Notes: a model not told the origin generated them from the letters alone. DNA of 64,000 nucleotides from Paenibacillus agilis (GCF_007786455.1 NZ_VNJK01000001.1:714673-778672), one strand, 5' to 3'; positions 26,438-36,200 are shown, numbered from the stretch's first letter. Program-made: numbers and translations.

Positions 26438-27235
26438 GTGATTCGCGATTATGCAGCATTGTATTGCAAATTTATTGTGAAATATGCAAAAGCCAAGCTG
26501 GAATACAAAATTCCACTTACGTTAGATATTATAGCAAACGTCATAAATTCACTTAGCTTTGTATCTGTGGTTTATTTTTTAATGAACCACTTTAGTACGC
26601 TTGATGATTGGCGGTTAAACGAGGTTATGTTGATGTTTGGCTTTGGATTGTTATCCTGGGGATTGGCTGGCATGCTGTTCTGGGCTCCAGTCATGCAATT
26701 GGAGCAACTGATCATCACAGGGCAGTTTGACCATTTTCTATTAAAGCCGCTGCATCCATTACTCCACTTAATGTTTCGTCACTTTCAGCATACGTTTCTC
26801 GGCCAGACCCTAGTAGGCATTGGGCTGCTGTCCTACTCCTTGCAGCACCTTTCTGCGTGGTTGTCACCTTCGTTTATCCTCAATGGCATTTATCTGTTAT
26901 TTAACTCTGTACTTGTACAATCCGCCATCTTGATCACACTTAGCTCACTGAATTTTTATGTCAAAAAGCCGCTCGTATTTTCGATGATGGTTGTGGTTGA
27001 TCTGCAAGTGATTTCACGCTACCCTATTTCGATCTATCATCAAGGATTGCAATTTATCGTCAGTTTTGTTGTTCCATATATTTTTGTTTCCTATTATCCG
27101 GTTGTCATCTTGATGCGAGGCGTTAGCAGTGAGGCGCTGTTGTGGGTGACGTATGTGGTCGGTCCGCTGCTGGTTGGGTTAGCTTGTTTATTATTTCATT
27201 ACGGTGTCAGACGTTATGATGGGGCGGGCAGTTAG
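26438..27235 (+). CDS. ABC-2 family permease subunit 2
   Basis: The 265-residue product starts with GTG after a strong AAGGAGGG site, 3 bases after the first permease. It has about six membrane segments and the loop ITGQFDHFLLKPLHPL, equivalent to the REGKI-LIRP loop of its partner. Together the two permeases and the ATPase form a heteromeric ABC-2 exporter. Confidence 0.82.
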   Translation: MIRDYAALYCKFIVKYAKAKLEYKIPLTLDIIANVINSLSFVSVVYFLMNHFSTLDDWRLNEVMLMFGFGLLSWGLAGMLFWAPVMQLEQLIITGQFDHFLLKPLHPLLHLMFRHFQHTFLGQTLVGIGLLSYSLQHLSAWLSPSFILNGIYLLFNSVLVQSAILITLSSLNFYVKKPLVFSMMVVVDLQVISRYPISIYHQGLQFIVSFVVPYIFVSYYPVVILMRGVSSEALLWVTYVVGPLLVGLACLLFHYGVRRYDGAGS

Positions 27236-27265
27236 TTGCCGCATATATTGATGGAGGTGTGAACC

Positions 27266-28492
27266 ATGTTATTAACAACAATAGAGCCCGCGCAATATGT
27301 AAGGACGCATATTGTGCCTATTGTGAATGAATTCCGCAAGCTGCAGCAGACAGATGGCCGTGTTCAGGCGAATTTTGAGAAAGCGGATGAATGGTTGGAT
27401 AAGCTCCTACCGTCAGTGCGCCATGTATATGAGATTCTGTTGATGCCAGAGATGGCAGAGGCTTTTGAGGCCGATATTGCTGAATGGCGGCAAAACGGGC
27501 TTGATTCGGTTCCTTATTTTGATCATACACTTAAATGCTTTATACCACCTGTTCCACAAGCCTTTTCTTTTATTATCGCGCCTCTAGTAGCGACAAATGG
27601 GCCCGCACCCAAAGGACATTTTCTCGAATGCTTTCTTGTGCTGCGTGAGGAACCCATGGAATTGGAAGGTGTGTCGGCGATGCTCCCGCATCCAAAGAAT
27701 GGATGCCAGTCTTGTCGACTGATTACGGGCTCTAAAGGAATTATGATGGGCAACTGCATCGTGTTTTTCCCGGAAAATATTAAAGCCAAGGAAAAGGTGG
27801 AGAGTCAATCATTCGCCATGTTTTTCTTTAACAAATTCCAGCTGATTTACTTGACGGAAACGTTCCCGCGTGTAATGCAGTTGTTTGGTACAGGTTGGGT
27901 GTCTGATGCGCTTTCTACTGAATCGGTGTATCGTGCCCGGTCCGTATGGGGATATTTACACGATTATTACCATCATAATGGACCACGTCCGTTTGATACC
28001 AACTTACAGGTGAAGCTGAACTTTTTTGTTGGCATTTTAGAAGAAATTAAAGTGGATTGTCAGTCAGTCGTAGCTGCTTGCGAATTGAATGTGCCATTTG
28101 GCAGAGAGATTGCGGAGTATATATTGTTTGAGCGGATGCTTCGTTATCCGAATCAGCCGGATGCCAAGACGAACTTTGATGCGGGGACAGGGTTGTTTTT
28201 ATTTGAATGGTTAATTCAAAATGGTTCCTGCTTTGAGATTCCTGAGCAAGGATTGCGTTTAAGTCTGGAACAATGTGTAGAGGATATTAAGCGGCTAATA
28301 AGTGAAGTAGAGGAAATCGAACGTATCGAGGATGATGAGCAATTTAAGGTAGAAGCCAAACGTTACGTAAGGCGGTATTTGCCTGAGGGTATTGGCAAGG
28401 AGAAGTTCGCAATACCGGACAGGTACGCCCGCTACATTGGTCATGCATTCGGGGAACCCAAACTGCTTGACTTTTCTCAATTGCCGTATTAA
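27266..28492 (+). CDS. Unrecognised conserved-looking protein, possibly metal-binding
   Basis: The 408-residue product starts after GGAGGTGTG. I do not recognise it with confidence; the motifs recall proteins labelled DUF6421, which have no known function. There is no signal peptide or membrane segment. Notable parts are HPKNGCQSCRL (about 155-165), VWGYLHDYYHHNGPRPF (about 228-244) with three clustered His and one Asp, FFVGILEEIKVDCQS (about 252-266) with a Glu-Glu pair, and EYILFERMLRYP. Such His/Asp and Glu groups could hold a metal, as in an oxygenase or hydrolase (inference). It lies between the exporter and the carrier-protein gene in one operon, so a tailoring step on the starter is plausible. 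Confidence 0.5.
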   Translation: MLLTTIEPAQYVRTHIVPIVNEFRKLQQTDGRVQANFEKADEWLDKLLPSVRHVYEILLMPEMAEAFEADIAEWRQNGLDSVPYFDHTLKCFIPPVPQAFSFIIAPLVATNGPAPKGHFLECFLVLREEPMELEGVSAMLPHPKNGCQSCRLITGSKGIMMGNCIVFFPENIKAKEKVESQSFAMFFFNKFQLIYLTETFPRVMQLFGTGWVSDALSTESVYRARSVWGYLHDYYHHNGPRPFDTNLQVKLNFFVGILEEIKVDCQSVVAACELNVPFGREIAEYILFERMLRYPNQPDAKTNFDAGTGLFLFEWLIQNGSCFEIPEQGLRLSLEQCVEDIKRLISEVEEIERIEDDEQFKVEAKRYVRRYLPEGIGKEKFAIPDRYARYIGHAFGEPKLLDFSQLPY

Positions 28493-28538
28493 CGAATGAT
28501 AGAGTATTACCATTAAGCAGGTTTGGGGGGATTACTTA

Positions 28539-28802
28539 ATGAACCTTGCGAATGAGATCAGACAGATTGTACAGAAAATTCTAGCAATAGATTCGGATTC
28601 GCACACGCCGGATCAGGATGCCGCACTTAAACAGTACGGGATGGATTCTGTTGCTATGATTCGGTTGGCGGTTGCTGTGGAGAAGCATTTTGGTGTGAAG
28701 TTTAAAGGCAGGGACCTGCTAGAACGCAACTTTACTTCTATTGACGAGATTATGAAGCTATTGTCAAACAAGCAGCAGGGGACTATTAGAGTACCAGAAT
28801 AA
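28539..28802 (+). CDS. Free-standing acyl/peptidyl carrier protein
   Basis: This 87-residue carrier protein has the phosphopantetheine attachment motif YGMDSVAMIRL with Ser37, and the helical pattern of an ACP (IRQIVQKILAID, AVAVEKHFGVKF, FTSIDEIMKLL). It starts after GGGGGGA. It precedes a BtrH-like protein and an adenylation enzyme, so it is the likely carrier of the amino acid activated by the latter, before transfer to the PKS. The Sfp-type enzyme at 32375 should activate it. Confidence 0.85.
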   Translation: MNLANEIRQIVQKILAIDSDSHTPDQDAALKQYGMDSVAMIRLAVAVEKHFGVKFKGRDLLERNFTSIDEIMKLLSNKQQGTIRVPE

Positions 28803-28822
28803 AATGGAACGAGGGGATCTAA

Positions 28823-29785
28823 TTGAGCAGCAGCTTGTTGAAGGCAGTCGAGCATGCAGGTAAATATTTCAACTGTTGGAAATACGAAATGAGCGGCTAT
28901 TTGAATGGTAGAGGGCTGCCTGTCGATTATTTATTTTACAATGCGTTAGAAAGCTCGGATCAAGTGTTTGCCCAAATTATACAGCTTAAGAAAAACCGAT
29001 GGGTATATGAAACAGCTTGCTTGCGTGACGAAGCACAGTTACACCTAATTGGCGTTAGCCTAGTGCGAAAACGATTTGAAACGTTCGATCAACTCGCTGC
29101 ACTTGTTCCGGAGGTAACGGATCAATCGAGTTCGATCCTGCTGCTGATGGATTCTTTCTATGTTCCACACAGTGAACATTACCAGACCGCTCATCACCCT
29201 CATTCTTACGTCATTACTTCTTATCAGTCTGACGAATTGCTGAAAGAGACGATCTATAACTTGGTGGATATTGTCATAGATGATTATAAGGACTTTCCGT
29301 ACGCTGCGTCTGACTTGAAGCTAATGTACGAGAGCAGCCTGCCAACGCATCGAGCGATAGCTTATTTTGATATTAAATCGGACAGTCGCCTTCAGAAGGA
29401 ACGAATATTGGACGGATATCATCGTCATCTGAGGCAGTACAGCGACAACTACGTTCTGCATGATCAAGTGATCGCTGGCATTGATAGCTTCGATGGCTTC
29501 ACGGATCAGCAGGAAAGGCTGTATCACTTGGAAATGGCGTACACCTTCATGGCAGGATCTCGTTATATGTATGCTAGATTCCTGAAGATCATGGGATTCC
29601 AAGCAGCAAGTGAGTCTTACTATGAAGCTGGCGAGCAAGCTGAAAGCTTATCGAATATGTACAGGCGATACGGACTAATTGGCGAAGTCGACAGTGAAGA
29701 ATTGGTAGAGGAATGCAAACGGATGAAAGAGATGGAGCAGGAAGCGTTGTATGCTGTACGTCAACAAGCAATGGTATCTGGATAG
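28823..29785 (+). CDS. BtrH-like putative acyl/aminoacyl transferase
   Basis: The 320-residue product starts with TTG after GAGGGG. The N-terminal pattern, Cys18 in YFNCWKYEMSGYLNGRG, then LLMDSFYVPHSEHYQTAHHPHSY (about 113-135, quoted in part) and VDIVIDDYKDFP, follows the BtrH_N layout: an early Cys, a D-YYLPY-like strand, a conserved His, and a V-D turn. In butirosin synthesis BtrH is a papain-like acyltransferase that moves an aminoacyl group from the carrier protein BtrI. Here the neighbours are likewise a free carrier protein and an activating enzyme. The similarity is distant and judged by eye; the C-terminal half (helical, Glu-rich) is unassigned. Confidence 0.45.
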   Translation: MSSSLLKAVEHAGKYFNCWKYEMSGYLNGRGLPVDYLFYNALESSDQVFAQIIQLKKNRWVYETACLRDEAQLHLIGVSLVRKRFETFDQLAALVPEVTDQSSSILLLMDSFYVPHSEHYQTAHHPHSYVITSYQSDELLKETIYNLVDIVIDDYKDFPYAASDLKLMYESSLPTHRAIAYFDIKSDSRLQKERILDGYHRHLRQYSDNYVLHDQVIAGIDSFDGFTDQQERLYHLEMAYTFMAGSRYMYARFLKIMGFQAASESYYEAGEQAESLSNMYRRYGLIGEVDSEELVEECKRMKEMEQEALYAVRQQAMVSG

Positions 29786-29804
29786 GTGAGAGGAGAGTTA
29801 TTAT

Positions 29805-31400
29805 ATGAAGATTAGTCAATTAAAGCCATGCTGTATAGGACAGCGTTTATTTGAGTTGGCTTCTAGGCTGCCGGATCAAGCTGCTATAGTACATGATGAA
29901 ACAAGCTTAACATACATGCAGCTTAACTACTGGAGTGAGCAATTTGCAAGACGCTTGGTCAGCATGGGCATGAAGCAGGGTGAACGAGTATGTGTAATGA
30001 CGTACAAAGATGTGCGTTTGATGATTGCGATTTATGGTTGCTTTAAGGCAGGTGCCGTCTTCGTTCCGCTTGATCCAGGCAATCCCGATGCGCGCATCAA
30101 GTATATTCTTGACAGTGCTGAGCCTTGTGCTGTAGTTGCACCTGAAGAGGCTAGTGAGCGTATAGCCAATCTGATGCCTGAATTGAAGCATATCCCGTCT
30201 GAAGAGCTGCTCTCTTATTCGAATCCAGAACCATGGAGTGCTCAGACGCATATGAGCCAGGATATTGAATTGCCAGCCGTAAGTCTGGATGCTCCTGCAT
30301 ATTGTATGTTCACCTCTGGATCAACAGGGTCGCCTAAAGGTGTTGTCATTCGACACGACAGTTTAGTTGCATTCTTTGAAGCAGCTAATGAGCATATGAG
30401 CTTAAACGAGGGTTCCAAATGTTTGAACTTGGCACCATTTTTCTTTGATGCTGTAGTTGTGGATACTTTCTATCCCTTGTACCGGGGGGCCACTGTTTAT
30501 TTATATGATGGCTTGATTCTGCCAACATCGGTAATGGGAATCGTGGAAGAAGAGGGAATCACACAATTTACGGCGGTGGCTCCGATATTAACGATGATTG
30601 CGGATAGTGGCACGATGGACGATTACAATTTGAGTAGTGTTAAGACAATATGGACAGGGGCAGATGTATTAAATGTCAAAGCCACACAGCAGTGGTTAAG
30701 CCGAATTCCCGGCCTTAAAATCGTAAATGGATATGGACCGACGGAAGCAACCTGTGCGTGCTTGGCGTATCCTATTACGGAGTTGGAGCCGGATCGAGTA
30801 GAGCCTTATCCGATCGGGAAGCCATTAGCCGGCATTGATATCCGCATCGTGAACGAGCAGTTGCAGCCTCTCCCTTATGGAGAGGCTGGAGAATTGCTTG
30901 TAAGCGGCATTCAGATTTTAGATGAGTATTGGGGCAACGTGGAGGAGACCCGAAAGCGAATCGTGACGATGTCGGGTACGCAGTATTATCGAACGGGAGA
31001 CATTTGTTATCTCGATCATGGTGGGGATGTTCATTTCATAGGCAGAGCCGATGATGAGATCAAAATATTGGGACGTCGAATGAATCTGAATGAGATTAGA
31101 CAAGCTTTGTTTGCTCAGTCAATTGTATCGGACGCGACAATATTCGTAGTGGAAGATACCATCCAAGGCAAGCTTCTGGTAGTAGCTGTTGAAGTAGATG
31201 TCCCCCTGACGGAAGCTGCGGGCGAAGAGATATTGGTGAGTATGGAGAACCAGCTTCCGTCCTATATGGTACCGAGTCGACTCGTATTAACGAAGCAGCT
31301 GCCGAAGCTGCCTTCAGACAAAACGGACAAGCAGAAGTTAATCCGGTTCGTACAGTCCTTGAAGATTAACAACAGAGGTATCCTAATCTATGAGGAATGA
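29805..31400 (+). CDS. Stand-alone NRPS-type adenylation enzyme
   Basis: The product has 531 residues and starts after GGAGAG. Core motifs are A3 FTSGSTGSPKGV, A4 FFFDAVVVD, A5 NGYGPTEAT, A7 YRTGD, A8 GRADDEIKILGRRMNL and A10-like LPKLPSDKTDKQK with a Lys. The Asp in A4 is at the position that binds the alpha-amino group in amino-acid-activating domains, so an amino acid is the probable substrate; the rest of the pocket does not match a code I can name. It would load the free carrier protein at 28539 and thereby supply the starter unit. It is the last gene of the left operon and converges with loaP. Confidence 0.85.
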   Translation: MKISQLKPCCIGQRLFELASRLPDQAAIVHDETSLTYMQLNYWSEQFARRLVSMGMKQGERVCVMTYKDVRLMIAIYGCFKAGAVFVPLDPGNPDARIKYILDSAEPCAVVAPEEASERIANLMPELKHIPSEELLSYSNPEPWSAQTHMSQDIELPAVSLDAPAYCMFTSGSTGSPKGVVIRHDSLVAFFEAANEHMSLNEGSKCLNLAPFFFDAVVVDTFYPLYRGATVYLYDGLILPTSVMGIVEEEGITQFTAVAPILTMIADSGTMDDYNLSSVKTIWTGADVLNVKATQQWLSRIPGLKIVNGYGPTEATCACLAYPITELEPDRVEPYPIGKPLAGIDIRIVNEQLQPLPYGEAGELLVSGIQILDEYWGNVEETRKRIVTMSGTQYYRTGDICYLDHGGDVHFIGRADDEIKILGRRMNLNEIRQALFAQSIVSDATIFVVEDTIQGKLLVVAVEVDVPLTEAAGEEILVSMENQLPSYMVPSRLVLTKQLPKLPSDKTDKQKLIRFVQSLKINNRGILIYEE

Positions 31401-31435
31401 GATGAATGAGAGCAGTATGATCGGGTCAGTTCATT

Positions 31436-31987
31436 TCACGAACGAGGTGGATGCATAATATGGACGCCCACTGCAATAGATCTAGGCTCACCAAGAAAAG
31501 GTAGTTGAAGTGTGGCCCGATTTTTGTGGCGGTCTACTTTTGTGATCAAATTTTCCATCCCATGCAGGGGACCAGCGACGACATGAATACTCGAATTGGA
31601 AAGTAGTTTTAAGGTGGAATACTCAAGGATTTCTGTGCTATCAAGCAATTTCAGTAAGGGTTCGATTTCACCGTCATGGATAGAGGAAAGATGAAAGGAT
31701 TCAGGGGTGTACTCGTTCTTTCGACCGTTCGTTAATATGCGCAAAACATGAGGTATGCGTCTTAATGAGTGGTAGCGATCAGCATTCATTTTCGTCTGGA
31801 TGAGTACGTACCCGGGAAACATCTTTCTGATCACATGCTGAATGTGACCCATCTTCTTTTCAGGAATTTTACGTTTGGGTACTAATGAAAGCAGGATGGA
31901 GTCATCAAACTGCTGTTTAAGCGATCGCTGGACTGTTTCTTCTTGACCTGTCTCTACAAAAAGGGCGTACCAGTGCAATGGAATCAT
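31436..31987 (-). CDS. loaP: NusG paralogue LoaP, processive antiterminator of the cluster
   Basis: The 183-residue protein has an N-terminal NGN domain (WYALFVETGQEETVQRSL, FPGYVLIQTKM) and a C-terminal KOW domain (HVVAGPLHGMENLITKVD). Housekeeping NusG has different flanks, and its gene neighbours secE and rplK are absent, so this is a specialised paralogue. LoaP proteins in Firmicutes bind RNA hairpins in leaders of long polyketide operons and let RNA polymerase pass terminators. The ATG at 31987 sits directly on its AAGGA; TTG 31978 (LHWYALF) has better spacing of 9 bases and may be the true start. It is divergent from the 30-kb PKS operon. Confidence 0.88.
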   Translation of the reverse strand: MIPLHWYALFVETGQEETVQRSLKQQFDDSILLSLVPKRKIPEKKMGHIQHVIRKMFPGYVLIQTKMNADRYHSLRRIPHVLRILTNGRKNEYTPESFHLSSIHDGEIEPLLKLLDSTEILEYSTLKLLSNSSIHVVAGPLHGMENLITKVDRHKNRATLQLPFLGEPRSIAVGVHIMHPPRS

Positions 31988-32073
31988 TCCTTATTAGTGG
32001 ATTGGTTTACTTGGAAATATTATATATTGTAAAAAATGAAAAAAAAGTCGAATTATAGATTAATAAAAATAAA

Positions 32074-32102
32074 TTGACATTATTTTTGTTATTCGATACG
32101 AT
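32074..32102 (+). promoter_or_regulatory. Main promoter of the polyketide operon
   Basis: A perfect TTGACA (32074-32079) and TACGAT (32097-32102) with 17 bases between them lie in a very AT-rich stretch. Transcription would begin near 32109, leaving a leader of about 265 bases before the phosphopantetheinyl transferase gene. Confidence 0.75.
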
Positions 32103-32108
32103 AATCGT

Positions 32109-32374
32109 GTATTTTGGTATAGGTGAAAGATTAGGTGTACGAAAGCGTGCAAGATTATGCTTATAGGGATTAAAAAGTATAAGCGTATGCACTTGTTTAG
32201 TAAGTAGATAGACTAGGTCTCCCTTAGTTGACGTTGCGGCGCGCTAAGGTGACACTAGTTCATATAAGAGTGAACAGGTAGTGTGCATGTCTGCAGACGA
32301 ACGGGGGAAGGTGTGTCCGCAGGCGTGTTTGTTGTGTGTACATTTATAGTGGATTCCGGGAGGTCTTATCTGAC
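32109..32374 (+). promoter_or_regulatory. Structured leader RNA, probable LoaP target
   Basis: No gene fits this leader. Three hairpins are visible: 32150-32195 (CAAG/CTTG outer stem and TGCTTATA/TATAAGCG inner stem with an internal loop), 32213-32258 (CTAG/CTAG and CCTTAG/CTAAGG stems around a 5 x 5 internal loop), and the terminator-like one at 32286-32327. LoaP is known to act through a hairpin in such leaders; which hairpin it would bind is not decided by the sequence. Confidence 0.6.
32286..32327 (+). terminator. Terminator-like hairpin in the leader
   Basis: CATGTCTGCAGAC (32286-32298) pairs with GTCCGCAGGCGTG (32315-32327) with G-U pairs and one mismatch, followed by TTTGTTGTGTGT. The broken T run suggests an inefficient terminator that LoaP could override. 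Confidence 0.5.
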
Positions 32375-33232
32375 ATGATCAGTCTGGAAAGGGATGAACA
32401 GACACAATTGAAGAATATTCGATCCAGTCTGAAGCGCATCACTTGTTATTTAGGGCTACATACAGCAAGCGGATATGATCGAGTGGTTATGACAGTGTGC
32501 TCCTCGACAGGCAAGAGAGAAAGTACTGCCGAGTGGCTCCATCCAGATGAAGTAGCATATCTGGACAAGCTGCGATTTGTAAAACGCCGCCAAAGTTATT
32601 TAGCAGGTCGTTATGCAGCTAAACATGCTGTGGCGGCATGGATCGGCGCTAATATTCCGCTGCAGCGAATCGCGATTCGGCATGGCCAGTTGGAGCAGCC
32701 GATTGTCACAGCAGATGGTCATCCTAACATCCAGGTCAGTATTACACATTGTGACGGTGGTGCGGCAGCAATTGCGTTTCATGAAGCGATTCCGCTAGGC
32801 ATTGATATGGAGCTTGTCCAGCAAGAGAAAAAGGATGTGCTGCTGAGTCAGATTACAGCGAGAGAATGTGACACTGTCAAACAACTCCCTTTTACCCAAA
32901 CAGCTTCTTTAACACTGCTCTGGACTGCCAAAGAATCACTTTCCAAGGCGCTTAAGACGGGATTAACGGTGCCTTCTTATTTTTATGAAACGGTTGATGT
33001 AGAAGCTAATGCATCTTTTGTTTACGGCCGCTACGCTTTTTTCCCGCAGTATCGCTTCCTCTCCTTTATTGCTGGACCTTATGCATATGCCATTACGTTT
33101 CCTCGTCATGCCACACTGACAGTTCCTTTGGATCGTTCGCCACTTCTGCTTTCCGCATTTGCACAGCAATTACGTGTCAATACCCGCCGCTTATCTCGAA
33201 AACCAGGAAGTAGTTTAGGAGATAACCTATGA
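32375..33232 (+). CDS. Sfp-type 4'-phosphopantetheinyl transferase
   Basis: I chose ATG 32375 because GGGAGG lies 11 bases upstream; GTG 32336 is in frame but lies in the leader. The 285-residue protein has RQSYLAGRYAAKHAVA, VSITHCDGGAAAIAF, LGIDMELV and WTAKESLSKAL, the metal- and CoA-binding motifs of Sfp-family enzymes. It attaches phosphopantetheine to the carrier domains of the PKS/NRPS. It is the first gene of the main operon and overlaps the next gene by 4 bases (ATGA). Confidence 0.9.
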   Translation: MISLERDEQTQLKNIRSSLKRITCYLGLHTASGYDRVVMTVCSSTGKRESTAEWLHPDEVAYLDKLRFVKRRQSYLAGRYAAKHAVAAWIGANIPLQRIAIRHGQLEQPIVTADGHPNIQVSITHCDGGAAAIAFHEAIPLGIDMELVQQEKKDVLLSQITARECDTVKQLPFTQTASLTLLWTAKESLSKALKTGLTVPSYFYETVDVEANASFVYGRYAFFPQYRFLSFIAGPYAYAITFPRHATLTVPLDRSPLLLSAFAQQLRVNTRRLSRKPGSSLGDNL

Positions 33233-36200
33233 GCAAATCGATTGTGTTTATGTACGCTGGTCAAGGGTCTCAATATTTTGGGATGGGACAAGCCCTATTT
33301 GAGCAGGAGCCTGTGTTCCGCGAATGGATGCTTCGTCTTGATCAGGTGGCCACAACGATGATTGGCGAATCGGTCCTCGACAAGCTGTACAATGCCAATC
33401 AAAAACAGTCAGTACCTTTTGATCGTACTTTATTTTCGCATCCCGCTATTTATATGATTGAGATTTCAATGACTCAGCTCATGCTCTCATATGGTATATA
33501 TCCAGATTATGTACTTGGTGAAAGCATGGGGGAATTTGCTGCGGCGACTGCGGCAGGGATGATAAGGTGGCAAGACGGTTTAGAGATGGTTGTCACGCAG
33601 GCAAAGACTCTTGACACCTATTGCGCAGCAGGCGGTATGCTCGCCATTTTAGATCATATCTCTATATATGCAGATAGCAGCCTACTGCACGAACATAGTG
33701 AGATCGCTGCTCAGCTGTCGGATACCCACTTTGTTGTTACAGGGAACAAGGAAGAAATTCAAATGATTCAGACTTTTTTGCATCAACAGCATATTGGACG
33801 GGAACTGCTCCCTGTATCTCATGCATTTCATTCCGGGCTCATCGACAGCGCGGCAGCATCCTTTAAGCGTTATTTATCGCAGAAGAACTTCATGTCTGGG
33901 AACATTACCCTCGTATCAGGAATAGACGGCAAACCGCTGCAAGAACTACCACTAGATTACTTATGGCAAGTTATCCGCCAGCCTATTGCATTGCAGAAAA
34001 GCTTTGCAACGCTTGAACATATAGGACCAGCCGTGTATATGGACCTAGGCCCATCAGGGGGAATGGCGAACATGGCCAAACGCTGCCTCGCTGCTCAATC
34101 CAAGTCAGAAATAAAGACAGTCATGACTCGTTTTCGGCAAGAAGGTACTAACTGGGAGAGGTTGAAGCAAGAGCGGGATGTTCATACACGAAGCACGTTG
34201 AATCATAAGACGATGGATAAAGGGGTCTGCACATCGAGTTATAAGTCGAATCATAAGGAGGCAAGACCGATGAAGGCATATGTGTTCCCCGGACAGGGAT
34301 CCCAGAAGCGCGGCATGGGCGAGGGATTATTTGATGAATATCCGGACATGACGGCTCTGGCCGACAGCATTTTGGGGTATTCAATCAAGGAATTATGTGT
34401 GCAGGACCCAAATAACTTGCTCGGTCAGACTCAATACACGCAACCAGCATTGTATGTTGTAAATGCGCTGCATTATTTGAAGGCGATAGCTGCGGATGGC
34501 CCTCCGAATATTGTCGCGGGTCACAGCTTAGGGGAGTACAACGCACTATGCGCCGCGGGAGCCTTTGATTTTGAAACAGGGCTTCGTCTTGTGCAGCGTC
34601 GCGGTGTATTAATGAGCCAGGCGAGCGGTGGAGGAATGGCTGCAGTCATCGGACTAGATGAGGACAAGCTTCGACAAGCGCTTGAGGACCATGGTCTTGA
34701 TCAGATCGACATCGCCAATTACAACAACCTGACGCAGATTGTGATCTCAGGTCCGCAAGAAGATATATTACAAGCACAGCAAGTGTGCGAAGCAGCAGGC
34801 GCGCGCCTTGTCATTCCGCTGCAGGTGAGTGGTGCATTCCACTCTCGTATGATGACAGCAGCTTATAACAGTTTTAACGCTTTCCTGAATGAATTCTCCT
34901 TTGGCAACCTGACAATCCCTGTTGTATCCAATGTAACGGCAAGGCCTTATGAGCAGCATCAACTGAAACAGCATTTAGCGAATCAGATCACACATTCGGT
35001 ACGGTGGACCGATACGATTCGGTATTTGATGGGATTGGGGATAGAAGAATATCTGGAGATTGGGCCTGGCAATGTATTGACGAAGCTGATCGCATCAATT
35101 CGTAAGGAAGCGACCCCGCTTCTGGTTCAGAACGATATTCCTGCTCTTGTTCAGCCAGAACAATCAAGAGCGGTACAAGAGACGATTGGGATGACGCTTG
35201 GTGACCCTCGATTTAAGCGGGATTATGGGCTCCAGTATGCTTATATGATTGGAGCGATGTATAAAGGGATTGCCTCTGAACAAATGGTCGTGAGAGCAGG
35301 GAAAGCAGGCATGTTGGGTGTGTTCGGAGCCGGGGGACTAAGCCTTGATCGAGTCGAAGCGGCGATTCGCACCATTCAACAGCAATTGTCAGGCGGAGAG
35401 TCTTATGGGATCAATCTACTGCATGATCCAGAGCATCCGGAGAAGGAAGAGCAATTGGTTGATCTGTATTTACAATATGGTGTAAAAATTGTCGAGGCTT
35501 CTGCTTATATGGGGGTAAATGCTGCTTTAGTTCGCTACCGCGCTCGTGGGCTGAGTCGTCATCCAGACGGAAGTGTGCACATTGGCAATCGTCTCATTGC
35601 AAAAGTCTCGCGGCCGGAAGTGGCGACTTCATTTCTAAGTGCCGCTCCAGAACGAATTATATCCAAGCTATTGCTTGCAGGCAGCATCACGTCAGAGTCG
35701 GCGGAACTTCTAAGAGAAGTTCCGATGGCGGATGACATTTCGGTAGAGGCTGATTCTGGTGGACATACAGATCACCGTTCTCCTTATACATTGCTGCCAG
35801 CTATGATCCGTTTGCGGGACGACTGCATGAAGCGCTACGGCTACAGCAAGCGAATCCGGATAGGAGCGGCTGGAGGCATAGGAACCCCTGAGGCAGCACT
35901 CGCGGCTTACATAATGGGAGCAGACTACTTCGTAACTGGGTCGATCAATCAATGCACGGTAGAGGCAAATACTAGCGAGTCGGTTAAAGAGCTGCTGCAG
36001 CAGGCGGATATTCAAGATATGGATTATGCTCCGGCAGGTGATATGTTTGAGCTTGGGGCAAAGGTTCAAGTATTAAAGAAGGGCGGATTCTTTTCTGCTC
36101 GGGCGAATAAATTATATGAGCTTTATCGTAATTTTGATTCGATTGAACAGATTGATGAGCGCACACGTGACATGATCGAGGAGAAGTTTTTTCAGAAGAC

